The translations under genes were made by a program, and so were the position numbers. The notes beneath the pieces are model-generated. The model worked only from the letters and a program-made list of their open reading frames with translations. It had not been told where the DNA came from and ran no database searches. A DNA stretch of 24,891 bases from the NCBI GenBank assembly GCA_027593305.1, contig JAQCJA010000011.1, forward strand, positions 1 through 24,891, read 5' to 3'. This DNA is from a bacterium (GTDB taxonomy: Bacteria; Latescibacterota; UBA2968; UBA8231). This document shows, piece by piece, positions 1 to 8,151 of the stretch; position 1 is the stretch's first letter, and each line of letters begins with the position of its first letter.

Positions 1-2
1 AA

Positions 3-755
3 ATTCTCGTACTGACACAGGGGGCCCTGCACGTCATCACCGCAAACGGACTTCGAGCTGCGGGATTTCCTGTGATGATTCCTGCGTATCACGAAGGTGG
101 TGTCTTTATCGGTGAACCGGTTGCCGCCGACATCGATGGCAATGGCACACAGGATCTCTTTGCCGCTGCAACCATAGGTGTCTACGGTTTCCGCACCGAC
201 GGTGTGCAACTGTCGGGCTTCCCCGTACTGACAGCCGCTTCACCGACACACGCGCCGCTGCTTGCCGATATCGACAAGGACGGCGCCATCGAGGTGCTGG
301 CTGCAGCCGCAGATGTTGTGTACTCGTGGCGGCCGTCCTTCTGGGAAGAGGCCTTTGTCAAAGGCAGCGCCCCTGGCTGGGCACAGGCTGCAGGCAATGC
401 AGCCGGTCTGCGGGCTCAGGCCCAAGTCGGCGATGTGCCACCCGTGCAACAGCCAGGTGAACTGCTGCCCGCAGCACGGGCCTACTGTTACCCCAACCCC
501 GTCGACGGTGCTACGGAGCCGGCGACGATTCGTTTCTATCTGAGCCGAGAGGCGGAGGTGACGCTGCGAGTCTATGATGCCATCGGCCATGAGATGGGCA
601 AGATCGCGGCAACGGATCTGCGCGCTGGTGCCGAGAACGAGGTATCCTGGCCCGTCGACGCCTATGCGAGCGGCCTCTACCTCTGTCGCTTGAGCGCCCA
701 TGGTGCGGACGGCAGCAGGGGAGACGTAACGCTGCGTATGGCGGTGAGTCGATGA
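3..755 (+). CDS. Secreted FG-GAP-like protein with FlgD-like C-terminal domain (5' partial)
   Basis: The reading frame is open from the left edge of the window, so only the last 250 residues are visible. The visible N-terminal half has two repeats of the FG-GAP/VCBS type, each with an acidic calcium-loop-like core (ADIDGNGTQDLF and ADIDKDGAIEVL). Such repeats usually build extracellular beta-propellers. A linker leads to a C-terminal domain that starts at a YPNP motif and contains LRVYDAIG, ending in a short beta-rich tail. This matches the FlgD-like / type IX secretion sorting domain found at the end of exported proteins in FCB bacteria. It is probably a surface or secreted protein. Its stop overlaps the start of the next gene (ATGA at 752-755), which indicates translational coupling. 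The true N-terminus, and any catalytic domain it carries, lie outside the window. Confidence 0.8.
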   Translation: MLVLTQGALHVITANGLRAAGFPVMIPAYHEGGVFIGEPVAADIDGNGTQDLFAAATIGVYGFRTDGVQLSGFPVLTAASPTHAPLLADIDKDGAIEVLAAAADVVYSWRPSFWEEAFVKGSAPGWAQAAGNAAGLRAQAQVGDVPPVQQPGELLPAARAYCYPNPVDGATEPATIRFYLSREAEVTLRVYDAIGHEMGKIAATDLRAGAENEVSWPVDAYASGLYLCRLSAHGADGSRGDVTLRMAVSR

Positions 756-3700
756 GACGTGGCTCGATTGCCTGCCTGCTGTTGCTCGGATCGCTGTCCC
801 TTTCCGCCGACGGGCAGAACCATCCTGAACTGACCTGGCAGATCGTCGAGACTGAACACTTTCGTGTGCTGTTTCACGACGGTCTGGCGTCCACGGCGCA
901 GCGCGCCGCCGCCATTGGCGAGGCCGCCTGGGACGCCGTTACCGAACTCTACGACTATCGCCCGGATGGTCCGGTTCGCATCATCCTCAAGGACTACGAC
1001 GATTACGCCAATGGCGCGGCGTACTTCTATCACGATGCCATCGAGATCTGGACTTCGCCGCTGGAGCACGACTTTGAACTGCGTGGCACGTCCGACTGGC
1101 TGCGCAATGTCATCACCCACGAATTCGTCCACATCATTTCTCTGGGCGCGGCGCGCAAGGGTTCCCAGCGTGTGCCGGCGTGGTTCATTGAGTACTTCGG
1201 CTACAAAGGCGAGCGGAACCGCGATGACATTCTTACGGGAGCACCCAACCAGCTGACCGTGATGCCCCTGGCCAACACCGTCGTGCCCATGTGGTTTGCC
1301 GAGGGTGTTGCCCAGTACCAGACGCAGTCTGTGCATCATGACCGCTGGGACAGCCATCGTGACATGATCCTGCGCACGGCGGTGCTCGACAGCACGCTGC
1401 TGTCTCTGGAAGACATGGGCGTCTTCGGCAAGCGTGGGTTTGGCAATGAATTCGTCTACGATCACGGCTACGGCTTCGTCAGCTATATCGCTGCGACCTA
1501 CGGTGACTCGGCACTGACCCAGATCTGCCAGCATGTCGGTCAATGGCAGACGATGAATGTCAGTGGTGCCCTCGAAGCGGTCACCGGTCGGCCAGCGGAG
1601 GCCCTGTGGCGGGACTGGCGCGATGACATGGCCCAGAGATATGCCCGGCAGATCGACGCCATGGGTGCGCTGCGCGAAGGCAACAGACTGACCGACAGTG
1701 GTTTCTCCAACACGGCGCCGGTCTTTGCGCCGGACGGCGAGCGCGTCGCCTACCTGTCCACCGGCAAGCGCCACTATGGACCCCATTCGCTGCTGATACG
1801 GGATCTGCAGACCGGCGAGGATGAGATCATTGCCGGCGCTGTAGTGTCCGTTCCTGCCTGGGATCCCTCAGGTGAGCACCTGCTCTTCGTGCGCAAGAAA
1901 GCTGCCGACAAGTTCGGTTCCCGTCGGGCCGATCTGTATGACCAGGACCTGAAGGCACCGGATCGCGGCTGGCTGGGCAAGACGCTGTGGACCCTGCCCG
2001 CCCTTACAGGTGTTCATGCTCCCGACGATCCACGGACGGCGCAACTGACAGAGAATCTGCGCGCACAATATCCTGCCGTGTCACCAGACGGCGGGAGCAT
2101 CGCCTTTGTCCGCATCGGTGCTGATGGCGCTGCCCTGGCCCTGGCGGATCGCGACGGGGGCAACGTCCGGGAACTGCTGCGCTTCGACGATACCACCCAG
2201 TTGTACACGCCACGCTGGTCCCCAGATGGCCGGCGGATCGCTGTATCCTGGTCACTTGCGGGGCAGCGCGACATCGGTCTTGTCGAACTCGATGGGAACG
2301 GCGTCCTTGAGCCTCTCATCGTCTCGACGGGGACCGACCGCGACCCCACCTGGTCCGTGGATGGCACGGAATTGCTCTTCGTCAGTGACGTCTCCGGCGT
2401 GTTCAACGTCTACGCCCTCGACATGGTCAGCGGCGCCATCGAACAGGTGACCAATGTGCGTGGCGGCGCCTTCTTCCCCACGGCAAACGCTGCTGGCGAT
2501 ATCATCTACAGCGGCTATGGCGCCGATGGTTTCAGCCTGCACAGTATCGCGCGCGACGAGGCGATACAAGCAGAAGCATCGTTGTTTACCGGTCGGCGTC
2601 GCGGGCTCTGGGAAGAGGCGCCGGTTGCTGCCGCCGCCGCATTGCCGACACAACCATACGGCATGGAGATGCTGCGCACGACGGTCATGCCACGACTGAC
2701 CTTTGATGAGGGCCATCTCAAGGCGGGGGCGTATTTCGGCACATCGGAAGCCCTCGACAAACAGAGCATCTTCGGCGCCACCAATTACACCCCGGCCAAC
2801 GGCGACCGCGATTTCTACGCCGTCTATCGATTCCGCGGCTTCCGCCCGACATGGCGCCTGAGCTTCATCCACATGAAGCGACACTCGGCACGCGGCGACA
2901 GCTCCGAAGCGCGTGACTTCTTTGTCAAAGGGATGAACTTCAGCCTGAACCGGCTGACGACGGGTGTCAGCGGACAGTTGAACCGCACCAGTCACGTCGA
3001 TGTCAGCCTCGCGTACGATCGCTACGATGCGAGTCTGGAAAACGACCAGTTGTTCCCGCGCGGTGATGGCCGGCCCGGGTTTGAGCGAATTCAGGGCAAG
3101 CCCATTGGTTATACCTATCTCAACGGGTTTGATCTGGCCTTCGTCTATCGCCACGACTCTGTGGCGCGGCGCCAGGATCTTGATATCAATCCGCGGGGCG
3201 GGCGGCGGATCTACCTTCGGTATGACCGCATGTCCAACTGGTTCATCGAGGGCTTCAACGAGCAGAATACCTCCTTCCTGCAGGAGGAGTACCTGCGGCT
3301 GTTGTACAATCAGGTCACGGTGGATTGGCGCGAGTTCATCAGCCTGCTAGGGAACACGACGCTTGGGCTGCGAGCCTATGGTGGCATGATCGATTCGGAC
3401 CGCGTCGACGCGGAGAGCGTGGGAGACTTCTTCGACTTTCACCTCGGTGGTCTGCCCTTTATGCGGGGCTACACCTTCTACAGCATCGAGGGCCGCAAGG
3501 CGGCCATGGCGCACGCAACGTGGCGCTTTCCTGTCTGGCCTGCAGTGCATCGGCGGCTTGGCCCGTTCTACATCGACAAACTCTACGCAGCCATATACGC
3601 CGACGCCGGCAAGGCCTGGGACGGGAACATGTCTGACCCCGATCCAGTCTTCAACCGGAAGGCACCGGTTCGTGATGCCGGGCTGCAGGTCCGACTCGAT

Positions 3701-3841
3701 GTCATCTCTTTCTACAGTCTGCCGACGCGAATCCAGTTCGATGCGGCCTACGGCTTTGATGAGGTCGACAACAAGGGGCCATGGAAGCTGTACTTTACGT
3801 TGTTGTTCAACTACATCAATTGGACCGATCCCGGGGAATGA
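752..3841 (+). CDS. Peptidase-MA-like / PD40 beta-propeller / outer-membrane beta-barrel fusion protein
   Basis: This 1029-residue protein has three parts. After a signal peptide (about residues 1-21) comes a gluzincin-like domain with HEFVH at 123-127 and a WFAEG motif whose Glu184 is a plausible third zinc ligand; this resembles the peptidase MA family. Residues about 315-580 contain six TolB/PD40-type propeller repeats (for example APDGERVAYLS, SPDGGSIAFV, SPDGRRIAVSW). From about residue 650 to the end the sequence alternates short amphipathic strands and turns like an outer-membrane barrel of the Omp85/surface-antigen kind. The start is fixed by the 4-base ATGA overlap with the upstream gene, with GGTGAG four bases before it. 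The protein is likely anchored in the outer membrane with the peptidase-like and propeller parts in the periplasm or outside. Substrate is unknown. The barrel assignment is from pattern only. Confidence 0.85.
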   Translation: MRRGSIACLLLLGSLSLSADGQNHPELTWQIVETEHFRVLFHDGLASTAQRAAAIGEAAWDAVTELYDYRPDGPVRIILKDYDDYANGAAYFYHDAIEIWTSPLEHDFELRGTSDWLRNVITHEFVHIISLGAARKGSQRVPAWFIEYFGYKGERNRDDILTGAPNQLTVMPLANTVVPMWFAEGVAQYQTQSVHHDRWDSHRDMILRTAVLDSTLLSLEDMGVFGKRGFGNEFVYDHGYGFVSYIAATYGDSALTQICQHVGQWQTMNVSGALEAVTGRPAEALWRDWRDDMAQRYARQIDAMGALREGNRLTDSGFSNTAPVFAPDGERVAYLSTGKRHYGPHSLLIRDLQTGEDEIIAGAVVSVPAWDPSGEHLLFVRKKAADKFGSRRADLYDQDLKAPDRGWLGKTLWTLPALTGVHAPDDPRTAQLTENLRAQYPAVSPDGGSIAFVRIGADGAALALADRDGGNVRELLRFDDTTQLYTPRWSPDGRRIAVSWSLAGQRDIGLVELDGNGVLEPLIVSTGTDRDPTWSVDGTELLFVSDVSGVFNVYALDMVSGAIEQVTNVRGGAFFPTANAAGDIIYSGYGADGFSLHSIARDEAIQAEASLFTGRRRGLWEEAPVAAAAALPTQPYGMEMLRTTVMPRLTFDEGHLKAGAYFGTSEALDKQSIFGATNYTPANGDRDFYAVYRFRGFRPTWRLSFIHMKRHSARGDSSEARDFFVKGMNFSLNRLTTGVSGQLNRTSHVDVSLAYDRYDASLENDQLFPRGDGRPGFERIQGKPIGYTYLNGFDLAFVYRHDSVARRQDLDINPRGGRRIYLRYDRMSNWFIEGFNEQNTSFLQEEYLRLLYNQVTVDWREFISLLGNTTLGLRAYGGMIDSDRVDAESVGDFFDFHLGGLPFMRGYTFYSIEGRKAAMAHATWRFPVWPAVHRRLGPFYIDKLYAAIYADAGKAWDGNMSDPDPVFNRKAPVRDAGLQVRLDVISFYSLPTRIQFDAAYGFDEVDNKGPWKLYFTLLFNYINWTDPGE

Positions 3842-4776
3842 GCAAGCGCATGATATGGAAGAAGAAGCGTTACCATTGGCTGGCGACCATCGTGCTCACT
3901 GTGGTGCAGTGCGCGAGTGTGGTCCAGGCGGACCCTCTCGTGCTGCCCAGGCTGACGCCCGACCTGCAGTTGAGTCAACCGGGCGATCTCGCGTCGATCC
4001 TGCTGGCACAGGCTGGTGCCCGTGACTCGACCGTCGTCCCCGAGACGGTGACGAAGCGAGACAGAAAGTCGCCGGGGGTGGCGGCGCTGATGTCCGCCAT
4101 CCTGCCAGGGTCGGGTGAATTCTGGGCGGGCAGCAAGACCCGTGCAGTGATGTTTTTCGGCCTGGAGGTGCTTGGTGTTGCGACCGACAGGACGTGGGAG
4201 AGCAAGGGAGAGGATCTCGAAGATGAGTTCCGCGTTCGTGCCGACAGTACCTACAATCCGTGGAACTATCTCGCCTGGCGCGATTCGCGCAACAGCCGGT
4301 TTTCGTCGATCACCCATGCTCTGCCCTGCTCGGCGTACGTCAAGGCGGCGCCCTCCTCGGTGCCGGTTCCTGATGCGATCGCCAATTGCCCGGGCTCCGA
4401 CAAGCAGCAGTTTTACGAACTCATCGGCAAATACGATCAGTTCGTCTCCGGTTGGGATGACGTCTATGACAATGAAACGGGCAACCGGGTCGAGTCCACC
4501 GAAGTCGATTCTGCCGAGAACTTCCAATCGGCAACGCGGCTGTCGTATGAAGTGGACCGCAATGAGAGCAACAAATACCTGAAACGGGCCTCGACGATCC
4601 AGGGACTGCGGCTGGTCAACCACGTCTTCAGCGCCATTGATGCCGCCCGGGTCGCCCGGGCCCGCAACGAGGGCCAGGATGAGGCTGTGATCGATCGCCG
4701 CACTCGCTTCGGCGTTGCCATGGGCGGCAGTGTCGGGACGACGCCCATGTTCATGGCCTACCGACCCATGGAGTGA
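3838..4776 (+). CDS. Exported DUF5683-like protein, first of a tandem pair
   Basis: I chose the ATG at 3838, which overlaps the upstream stop (ATGA), over an in-frame ATG at 3781 that would run 60 bases into the previous gene; the protein is then 312 residues. It starts with a basic N-terminus and a hydrophobic signal segment, with likely cleavage after VQA (about residue 31). Residues 78-110 read SPGVAALMSAILPGSGEF followed by a hydrophobic stretch, the hallmark of DUF5683-type envelope proteins (SPG...PGxGQ). A YELIGKYDQFVSGWDD stretch and a C-terminal RLVNHVFSAIDAAR helix follow; the latter recurs in the next gene. The family has no established biochemical role. Context suggests a periplasmic or membrane partner of the large fusion protein or of the secreted proteins around it. 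Confidence 0.8.
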   Translation: MSKRMIWKKKRYHWLATIVLTVVQCASVVQADPLVLPRLTPDLQLSQPGDLASILLAQAGARDSTVVPETVTKRDRKSPGVAALMSAILPGSGEFWAGSKTRAVMFFGLEVLGVATDRTWESKGEDLEDEFRVRADSTYNPWNYLAWRDSRNSRFSSITHALPCSAYVKAAPSSVPVPDAIANCPGSDKQQFYELIGKYDQFVSGWDDVYDNETGNRVESTEVDSAENFQSATRLSYEVDRNESNKYLKRASTIQGLRLVNHVFSAIDAARVARARNEGQDEAVIDRRTRFGVAMGGSVGTTPMFMAYRPME

Positions 4777-5426
4777 TGATGTCTGTCGCAAGAGTGTGGA
4801 CAACGACGTTGCTGTGCATGGCGATACTGGCGACGGGGGCCGTTCCGGCAGCAGCCGGAGGTGGTGCCAGTCGGTTCTGGCGTTCACTGGTGATTCCAGG
4901 TTGGGGACAGCACGCGTCAGAAGACCAGGGCAATGCAATGCGTTTCATCATCACGGAAGCGACCCTGTGGGCCAGCTATGCCGGACTTCGGGGTGTGTAC
5001 GGGATCCGCCGCCAGACATACCTGACATACGCTGCGACCCATGCCGGGGCGCAGACGACGGGGAAGTCGAATGTGTTTCTCGATGATCTCGGTTTCTACG
5101 CCAATCAACAGCAACACAACCTGTTCGCTCTTGTCGACGATGGTCCACGCGCCGAAGTCTATGCCGACACGCCTGAATTCTCCTGGGAGTGGGATGCCGA
5201 CAACTCGCGCGAGCGCTATCGGGAACTGCGCAACTCCGCACAGACAATGGAGCGCAACGCGCTCTACGTAACGGGCCTCATCGTTGTCAATCACCTGGTG
5301 GCAGCGGTCCATGCAGCACGCGCAAGCAACGATGTGCAGCCACCAGGCACGGCGCCTTCGTCTGTGACGTTTGACTGGAAATGGCAGCCGGAACGCCTCG
5401 ATCTTGTGCTGACGCGCCCCTTCTGA
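4776..5426 (+). CDS. Exported DUF5683-like protein, second of a tandem pair
   Basis: The start overlaps the upstream stop by one base (TGATG); an ATG three bases later is equally possible. The product is about 216 residues. It has a signal peptide (likely cleavage after the AAA near residue 27) and then SLVIPGWGQH at about 38-46, the same PGxGQ-type motif as in the preceding protein. The C-terminal part ends in GLIVVNHLVAAVHAARA, clearly related to the RLVNHVFSAIDAAR segment of the upstream gene, so the two are diverged paralogues. The middle has an aromatic and Gln-rich stretch (FYANQQQHNLFALVDDG). Function is unknown. The one-base overlap with its paralogue and the 2-bp gap to the next gene place it firmly in an envelope-gene operon. 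Confidence 0.8.
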   Translation: MMSVARVWTTTLLCMAILATGAVPAAAGGGASRFWRSLVIPGWGQHASEDQGNAMRFIITEATLWASYAGLRGVYGIRRQTYLTYAATHAGAQTTGKSNVFLDDLGFYANQQQHNLFALVDDGPRAEVYADTPEFSWEWDADNSRERYRELRNSAQTMERNALYVTGLIVVNHLVAAVHAARASNDVQPPGTAPSSVTFDWKWQPERLDLVLTRPF

Positions 5427-5428
5427 AG

Positions 5429-7108
5429 ATGAAGCGCCATCTCCTCATCGCAGCCATGGTGACTTTTCCGTGGTCTGCGCGTGTGGGCGCTGACGATCAG
5501 GCCGGCTATGCGCCTCTCCGCTGCGGCACGGGCTGGCTCAAGGCAGAGCACGCGGCGGGCCGCATGCAACTGCCCCCAGAAGCGGACATCGCAGCGGTCA
5601 TCGCCGCGGCAACCGGATCAGCCAAGAGAACTCAGGTATCTGCTGACATTGAGGTTGGCACCGAGTTGTTCTTTCCGGTGAGCGGTTCGGCGCTGATTCC
5701 GGCGACGTGCCAGCGGGTCGGGGAGCACGCCTACGTTTTCGTCGAGAATCGCCATTGGGACACAAATGGGGGCTCGATCCTGCAGAGCCATGTAGATGCA
5801 CTGGGTTCACTCTTTGACGAGACCAGCCCTGCCGATCCCGCACGCGGTGTGTATGAACTGGAGTCGGCGACCTTCGGTGAACCTGCAGACGTGGATGGCG
5901 ACCCGCGGATTTACCTGTTGGTGCTCAACATCAGCAGTCCGAACGTTGTCGGTTACTTCGATCCGGCCGTCGCCGCTTACGACGTCCCGGAGTATCGCCG
6001 GGATGTGCTGTTCATAGATGAGACCTTCCTGCGGCGAGACAACCATCTGGCTCTGGGGACGTTGGCCCACGAATTCCAGCACCTCATACACTGGCGTTGG
6101 GATGCCGATGAGGATCCCTGGATCGATGAAGGCCTGTCCGGCTACGCCGAGGAACTGGTCGGTTATCCGGAAGCCGACCCACAGGCTGTGCCACAGTTTC
6201 TCGAAAACCCGCACACCTCACTGACAGACTGGAACTTCACGGATTCCGCCCGCTACTACGGGGTTACCTATCTGTTCATGTCGTACCTCGCAGAGCGCTT
6301 CGGGCACGGGCTCATCGGTGAACTCGTCGCGCAGCCGCGGAATGGGACAGCCAGTGTGGACGCCGCCTTTGCTGCCCTTGATCTGCCGGATCGGTTTGTC
6401 GATGTGTGGCAGCGCTGGATGGTGGCCAACTACGCCTCCCAGGACGAGCGTTACGCATACCGGGCGCTTGGTGATCGGCGCGTTGTGACCTTTGCTGTGG
6501 AGGGGCTGCCCATGCAGCCCGCCACGGGTGCCATCAGCGGCCACTGGGGGACAGCAACGATTCTGTTCCGCACCCCCGGTGATCTGGTCATCGATTTCGC
6601 TGGCGACAACACGGGCCGTTACGAGGTGTGGACCTACGCCATGGGCGCAGCGGGAAATGACCTGAGCCGCGTCGCCGTTGATGCCGGCAATCGTGGCGTC
6701 GCCCAGCTGACCGGTGTCGACAGTGCCGTTGTTATCATTGGTCGAACGTCGGAGCAGGGGCAGAATTTTCAGCTTTCAGCCAGGGCTTTCACACCAACGG
6801 TTGTTGGTGAAGCGCTCTTCGCCCTGCCAGTGGCGGCGTCGTTGAGTGCAGCCTATCCGAATCCGTTCAACAGCAGCGTGCGAATTCCCTACGCTGTGGC
6901 CACCGACGGCGATGCAGACATGACGGTATACGATCTGCTCGGTCAGCCCGTGCGCAGGCTGGCATCCGGGTGGCACGCTCCCGGCCGCTGCGAGGCGATA
7001 TGGGATGGCCGCAACCATGCGGGACAGCCGGTGGCTTCCGGAACCTATCTGACGAGACTGCATGTTGCGGGCAGCAGCCGCATGATCACCCTGTCCCTGA
7101 TCCGCTAG
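5429..7108 (+). CDS. Secreted zinc metallopeptidase with FlgD-like/type IX-like C-terminal domain
   Basis: I start at ATG 5429, two bases after the upstream stop, because it begins a normal signal peptide (MKRHLLIAAMVTF..., cleavage near residue 21); the longer in-frame start would put 16 unrelated residues in front. The 559-residue product contains HEFQH at 214-218 and, 16 residues on, Glu234 in WIDEGLSGYAEEL, giving the HExxH...E zinc site of gluzincins, closest to M30 (hyicolysin)-like peptidases. A beta-rich region follows. From Tyr476 a YPNPFNSS motif opens a C-terminal domain with VYDLLGQPV and WDGRNHAGQPVASGTYL, the FlgD-like / type IX sorting type seen at the end of secreted FCB proteins. 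It is probably an extracellular or surface protease. Its 3' end overlaps the convergent folK region by 23 bp. Confidence 0.87.
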   Translation: MKRHLLIAAMVTFPWSARVGADDQAGYAPLRCGTGWLKAEHAAGRMQLPPEADIAAVIAAATGSAKRTQVSADIEVGTELFFPVSGSALIPATCQRVGEHAYVFVENRHWDTNGGSILQSHVDALGSLFDETSPADPARGVYELESATFGEPADVDGDPRIYLLVLNISSPNVVGYFDPAVAAYDVPEYRRDVLFIDETFLRRDNHLALGTLAHEFQHLIHWRWDADEDPWIDEGLSGYAEELVGYPEADPQAVPQFLENPHTSLTDWNFTDSARYYGVTYLFMSYLAERFGHGLIGELVAQPRNGTASVDAAFAALDLPDRFVDVWQRWMVANYASQDERYAYRALGDRRVVTFAVEGLPMQPATGAISGHWGTATILFRTPGDLVIDFAGDNTGRYEVWTYAMGAAGNDLSRVAVDAGNRGVAQLTGVDSAVVIIGRTSEQGQNFQLSARAFTPTVVGEALFALPVAASLSAAYPNPFNSSVRIPYAVATDGDADMTVYDLLGQPVRRLASGWHAPGRCEAIWDGRNHAGQPVASGTYLTRLHVAGSSRMITLSLIR

Positions 7109-7596
7109 TTTCCAGCGCCAGATCGGCGACGCGACGCACACGCTCCTGCTGCAGTCGCCGTAAGGCATCGAGACTGCCTGCGAGGGGTTGGCCAGCCACC
7201 GGATGTATCAACTCCGGGGCAATCTCGAGCAGCGGCTCTGAGCCAGGGATGGGGGATACTGAGCCCCGGTTCGTCAATCCGGCGTTCGCCATACAACAGG
7301 ATATCCAGATCCAGAGTCCTGGGCCCCCAGCGCACAAGTCTCTGGCGCCCATGGTGGCGTTCGATATCGAGCAGGATGTTGAGCAATTCACGGGGTGCAA
7401 CTCCGGTGTGCAGAGAAACGGCAGCATTGAGGTAGTTGCCCTGGGACACGGGCCCCACCGGCGTTGTTTCCCAGGCACCGGAACAGGCAACCAGAGAAAT
7501 TCCATCAACAGCGGCAAGCTGCTGCAGCGAGGACCGAAGCGTGGCCATGCTGTCACCGACATTCGATCCCAGGGCGACATATGCTGTCTCAGGCAC
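7086..7596 (-). pseudogene. folK: 6-hydroxymethyl-7,8-dihydropterin pyrophosphokinase, frame-disrupted
   Basis: FolK transfers pyrophosphate from ATP to 6-hydroxymethyl-dihydropterin in folate synthesis. The N-terminal three quarters are clear: AYVALGSNVGD, ETTPVG, NYLNAAV, RWGPRTLDLDILLYG and IPHPWL. Just after IPHPWL (near 7243-7230) the frame leaves the family. The rest, EPLLEIAPELIHP, is found in a different frame and runs to a stop at 7086, while the original frame ends at 7105 in unrelated residues. Compared with the E. coli protein, about 20 bases are missing between the PHP and PLLEIAPEL motifs, removing the conserved R-x-F-x-L segment (around Arg121) and shifting the frame. The start is probably GTG at 7596, overlapping the end of folB by 8 bases; a TTG at 7620 is less likely. 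It could be a true pseudogene, a strain variant or an assembly error. Confidence 0.8.
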
Positions 7597-7963
7597 GAGC
7601 GAAAGCTCTCTCGATCTCAATCTCCAACCCGTCGAAATGGCCAGCTACCGGTGGGTTCGGCTTGCGCACCCGGACGCAGGCGGAAGCCACACTGGGAAAG
7701 GCCTCGCCAATGGCGCGCGCCAGTTCCTCGGCGATGGCCTCGACGAGACCGAAGCGGCGCTCGCCGTTGACGATCCCCTCGACAACAGTGAAAAGCTGGG
7801 CGTAGTCGACCGTCAGGGTTGGATCATCGCTGACACCCGCTGCCGCCAGGGGGAGTCGCAGATCAACATCGACTTCAAACCTCTGGCCCAGACGTGCCTC
7901 CTCGGGGAGCAGGCCGTGGAATGCGAAGAAGGTCATATTGCGCACGCGCAAAGTGTCTGTCAC
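7589..7963 (-). CDS. folB: Dihydroneopterin aldolase
   Basis: FolB cleaves 7,8-dihydroneopterin to 6-hydroxymethyl-dihydropterin and glycolaldehyde, directly upstream of the FolK step. The 124-residue product has the family pattern: NMTFFAFHGLLPEEARLGQ with the conserved Glu near 21-22, FEVDVDL, TVDYAQLF, LVEAIAEEL with the pterin-anchoring Glu75, and VRVRKPNPPV with catalytic Lys101. I chose GTG at 7963 because GGAGG lies five bases upstream, and because an upstream in-frame ATG would add 12 residues absent from the family. The gene overlaps the likely folK start by 8 bases, so the two were cotranslated. It looks intact. Confidence 0.92.
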   Translation of the reverse strand: MTDTLRVRNMTFFAFHGLLPEEARLGQRFEVDVDLRLPLAAAGVSDDPTLTVDYAQLFTVVEGIVNGERRFGLVEAIAEELARAIGEAFPSVASACVRVRKPNPPVAGHFDGLEIEIERAFARA

Positions 7964-8009
7964 TGCCGCCTCCGGGATTGGTCTAACTTCATGGGGCACG
8001 AAGAGTTGC

Positions 8010-8037
8010 TTGACTTCAAAGGTGCCGCCGCTATATT
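8010..8037 (+). promoter_or_regulatory. Sigma-70-type promoter for the small Q/R/E-rich gene
   Basis: TTGACT at 8010-8015 and TATATT at 8032-8037 are separated by 16 bases, close to the consensus for the housekeeping sigma factor. Transcription would begin near 8044, giving a leader of about 108 bases before the ATG at 8152. Confidence 0.6.
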
Positions 8038-8042
8038 GCCGT

Positions 8043-8136
8043 CGGAAATGTTGTTCCGCCCCGGTTCGTCAAAGGCGCGGTGAACTGACGGAACAGCTTT
8101 TCCGTTTGCAAGGACGCAAAGAGGTGTGCACCACAC
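8043..8136 (+). other. Hairpin-rich 5' leader
   Basis: Three inverted repeats lie in the predicted leader. CGGAA/TTCCG (8043-8058) has a 6-base loop and sits at the predicted 5' end. ACGGAA/TTCCGT (8088-8105) also has a 6-base loop and shares the first stem's core. GTGTG/CACAC (8124-8136) has a 3-base loop and ends directly before the AAGGAGG ribosome binding site. They may stabilise the mRNA or tune translation; this is inference from pairing alone. Confidence 0.45.
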
Positions 8137-8151
8137 AAGGAGGATAGCGCC

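Noticed and set aside
677..1786. Long open frame on the - strand (369 codons)
   Set aside because: It lies entirely opposite the protease/propeller gene and part of its neighbour. Its translation is Arg/Val/Gly-rich with no domain, as expected for an antisense shadow in GC-rich DNA.
3811..4938. Open frame of 375 codons on the - strand
   Set aside because: Antisense to the two DUF5683-like genes, which have signal peptides and coupled starts; the antisense product has no recognisable motif.
8106..8125. GGACGCAAAG in the leader of the small gene, resembling one strand of the c-di-GMP-I (GEMM) riboswitch
   Set aside because: The paired GNRA hairpin, the partner strand and the second stem of the aptamer could not be found, so the match is probably chance. 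A covariance-model scan for RF01051 would settle it.
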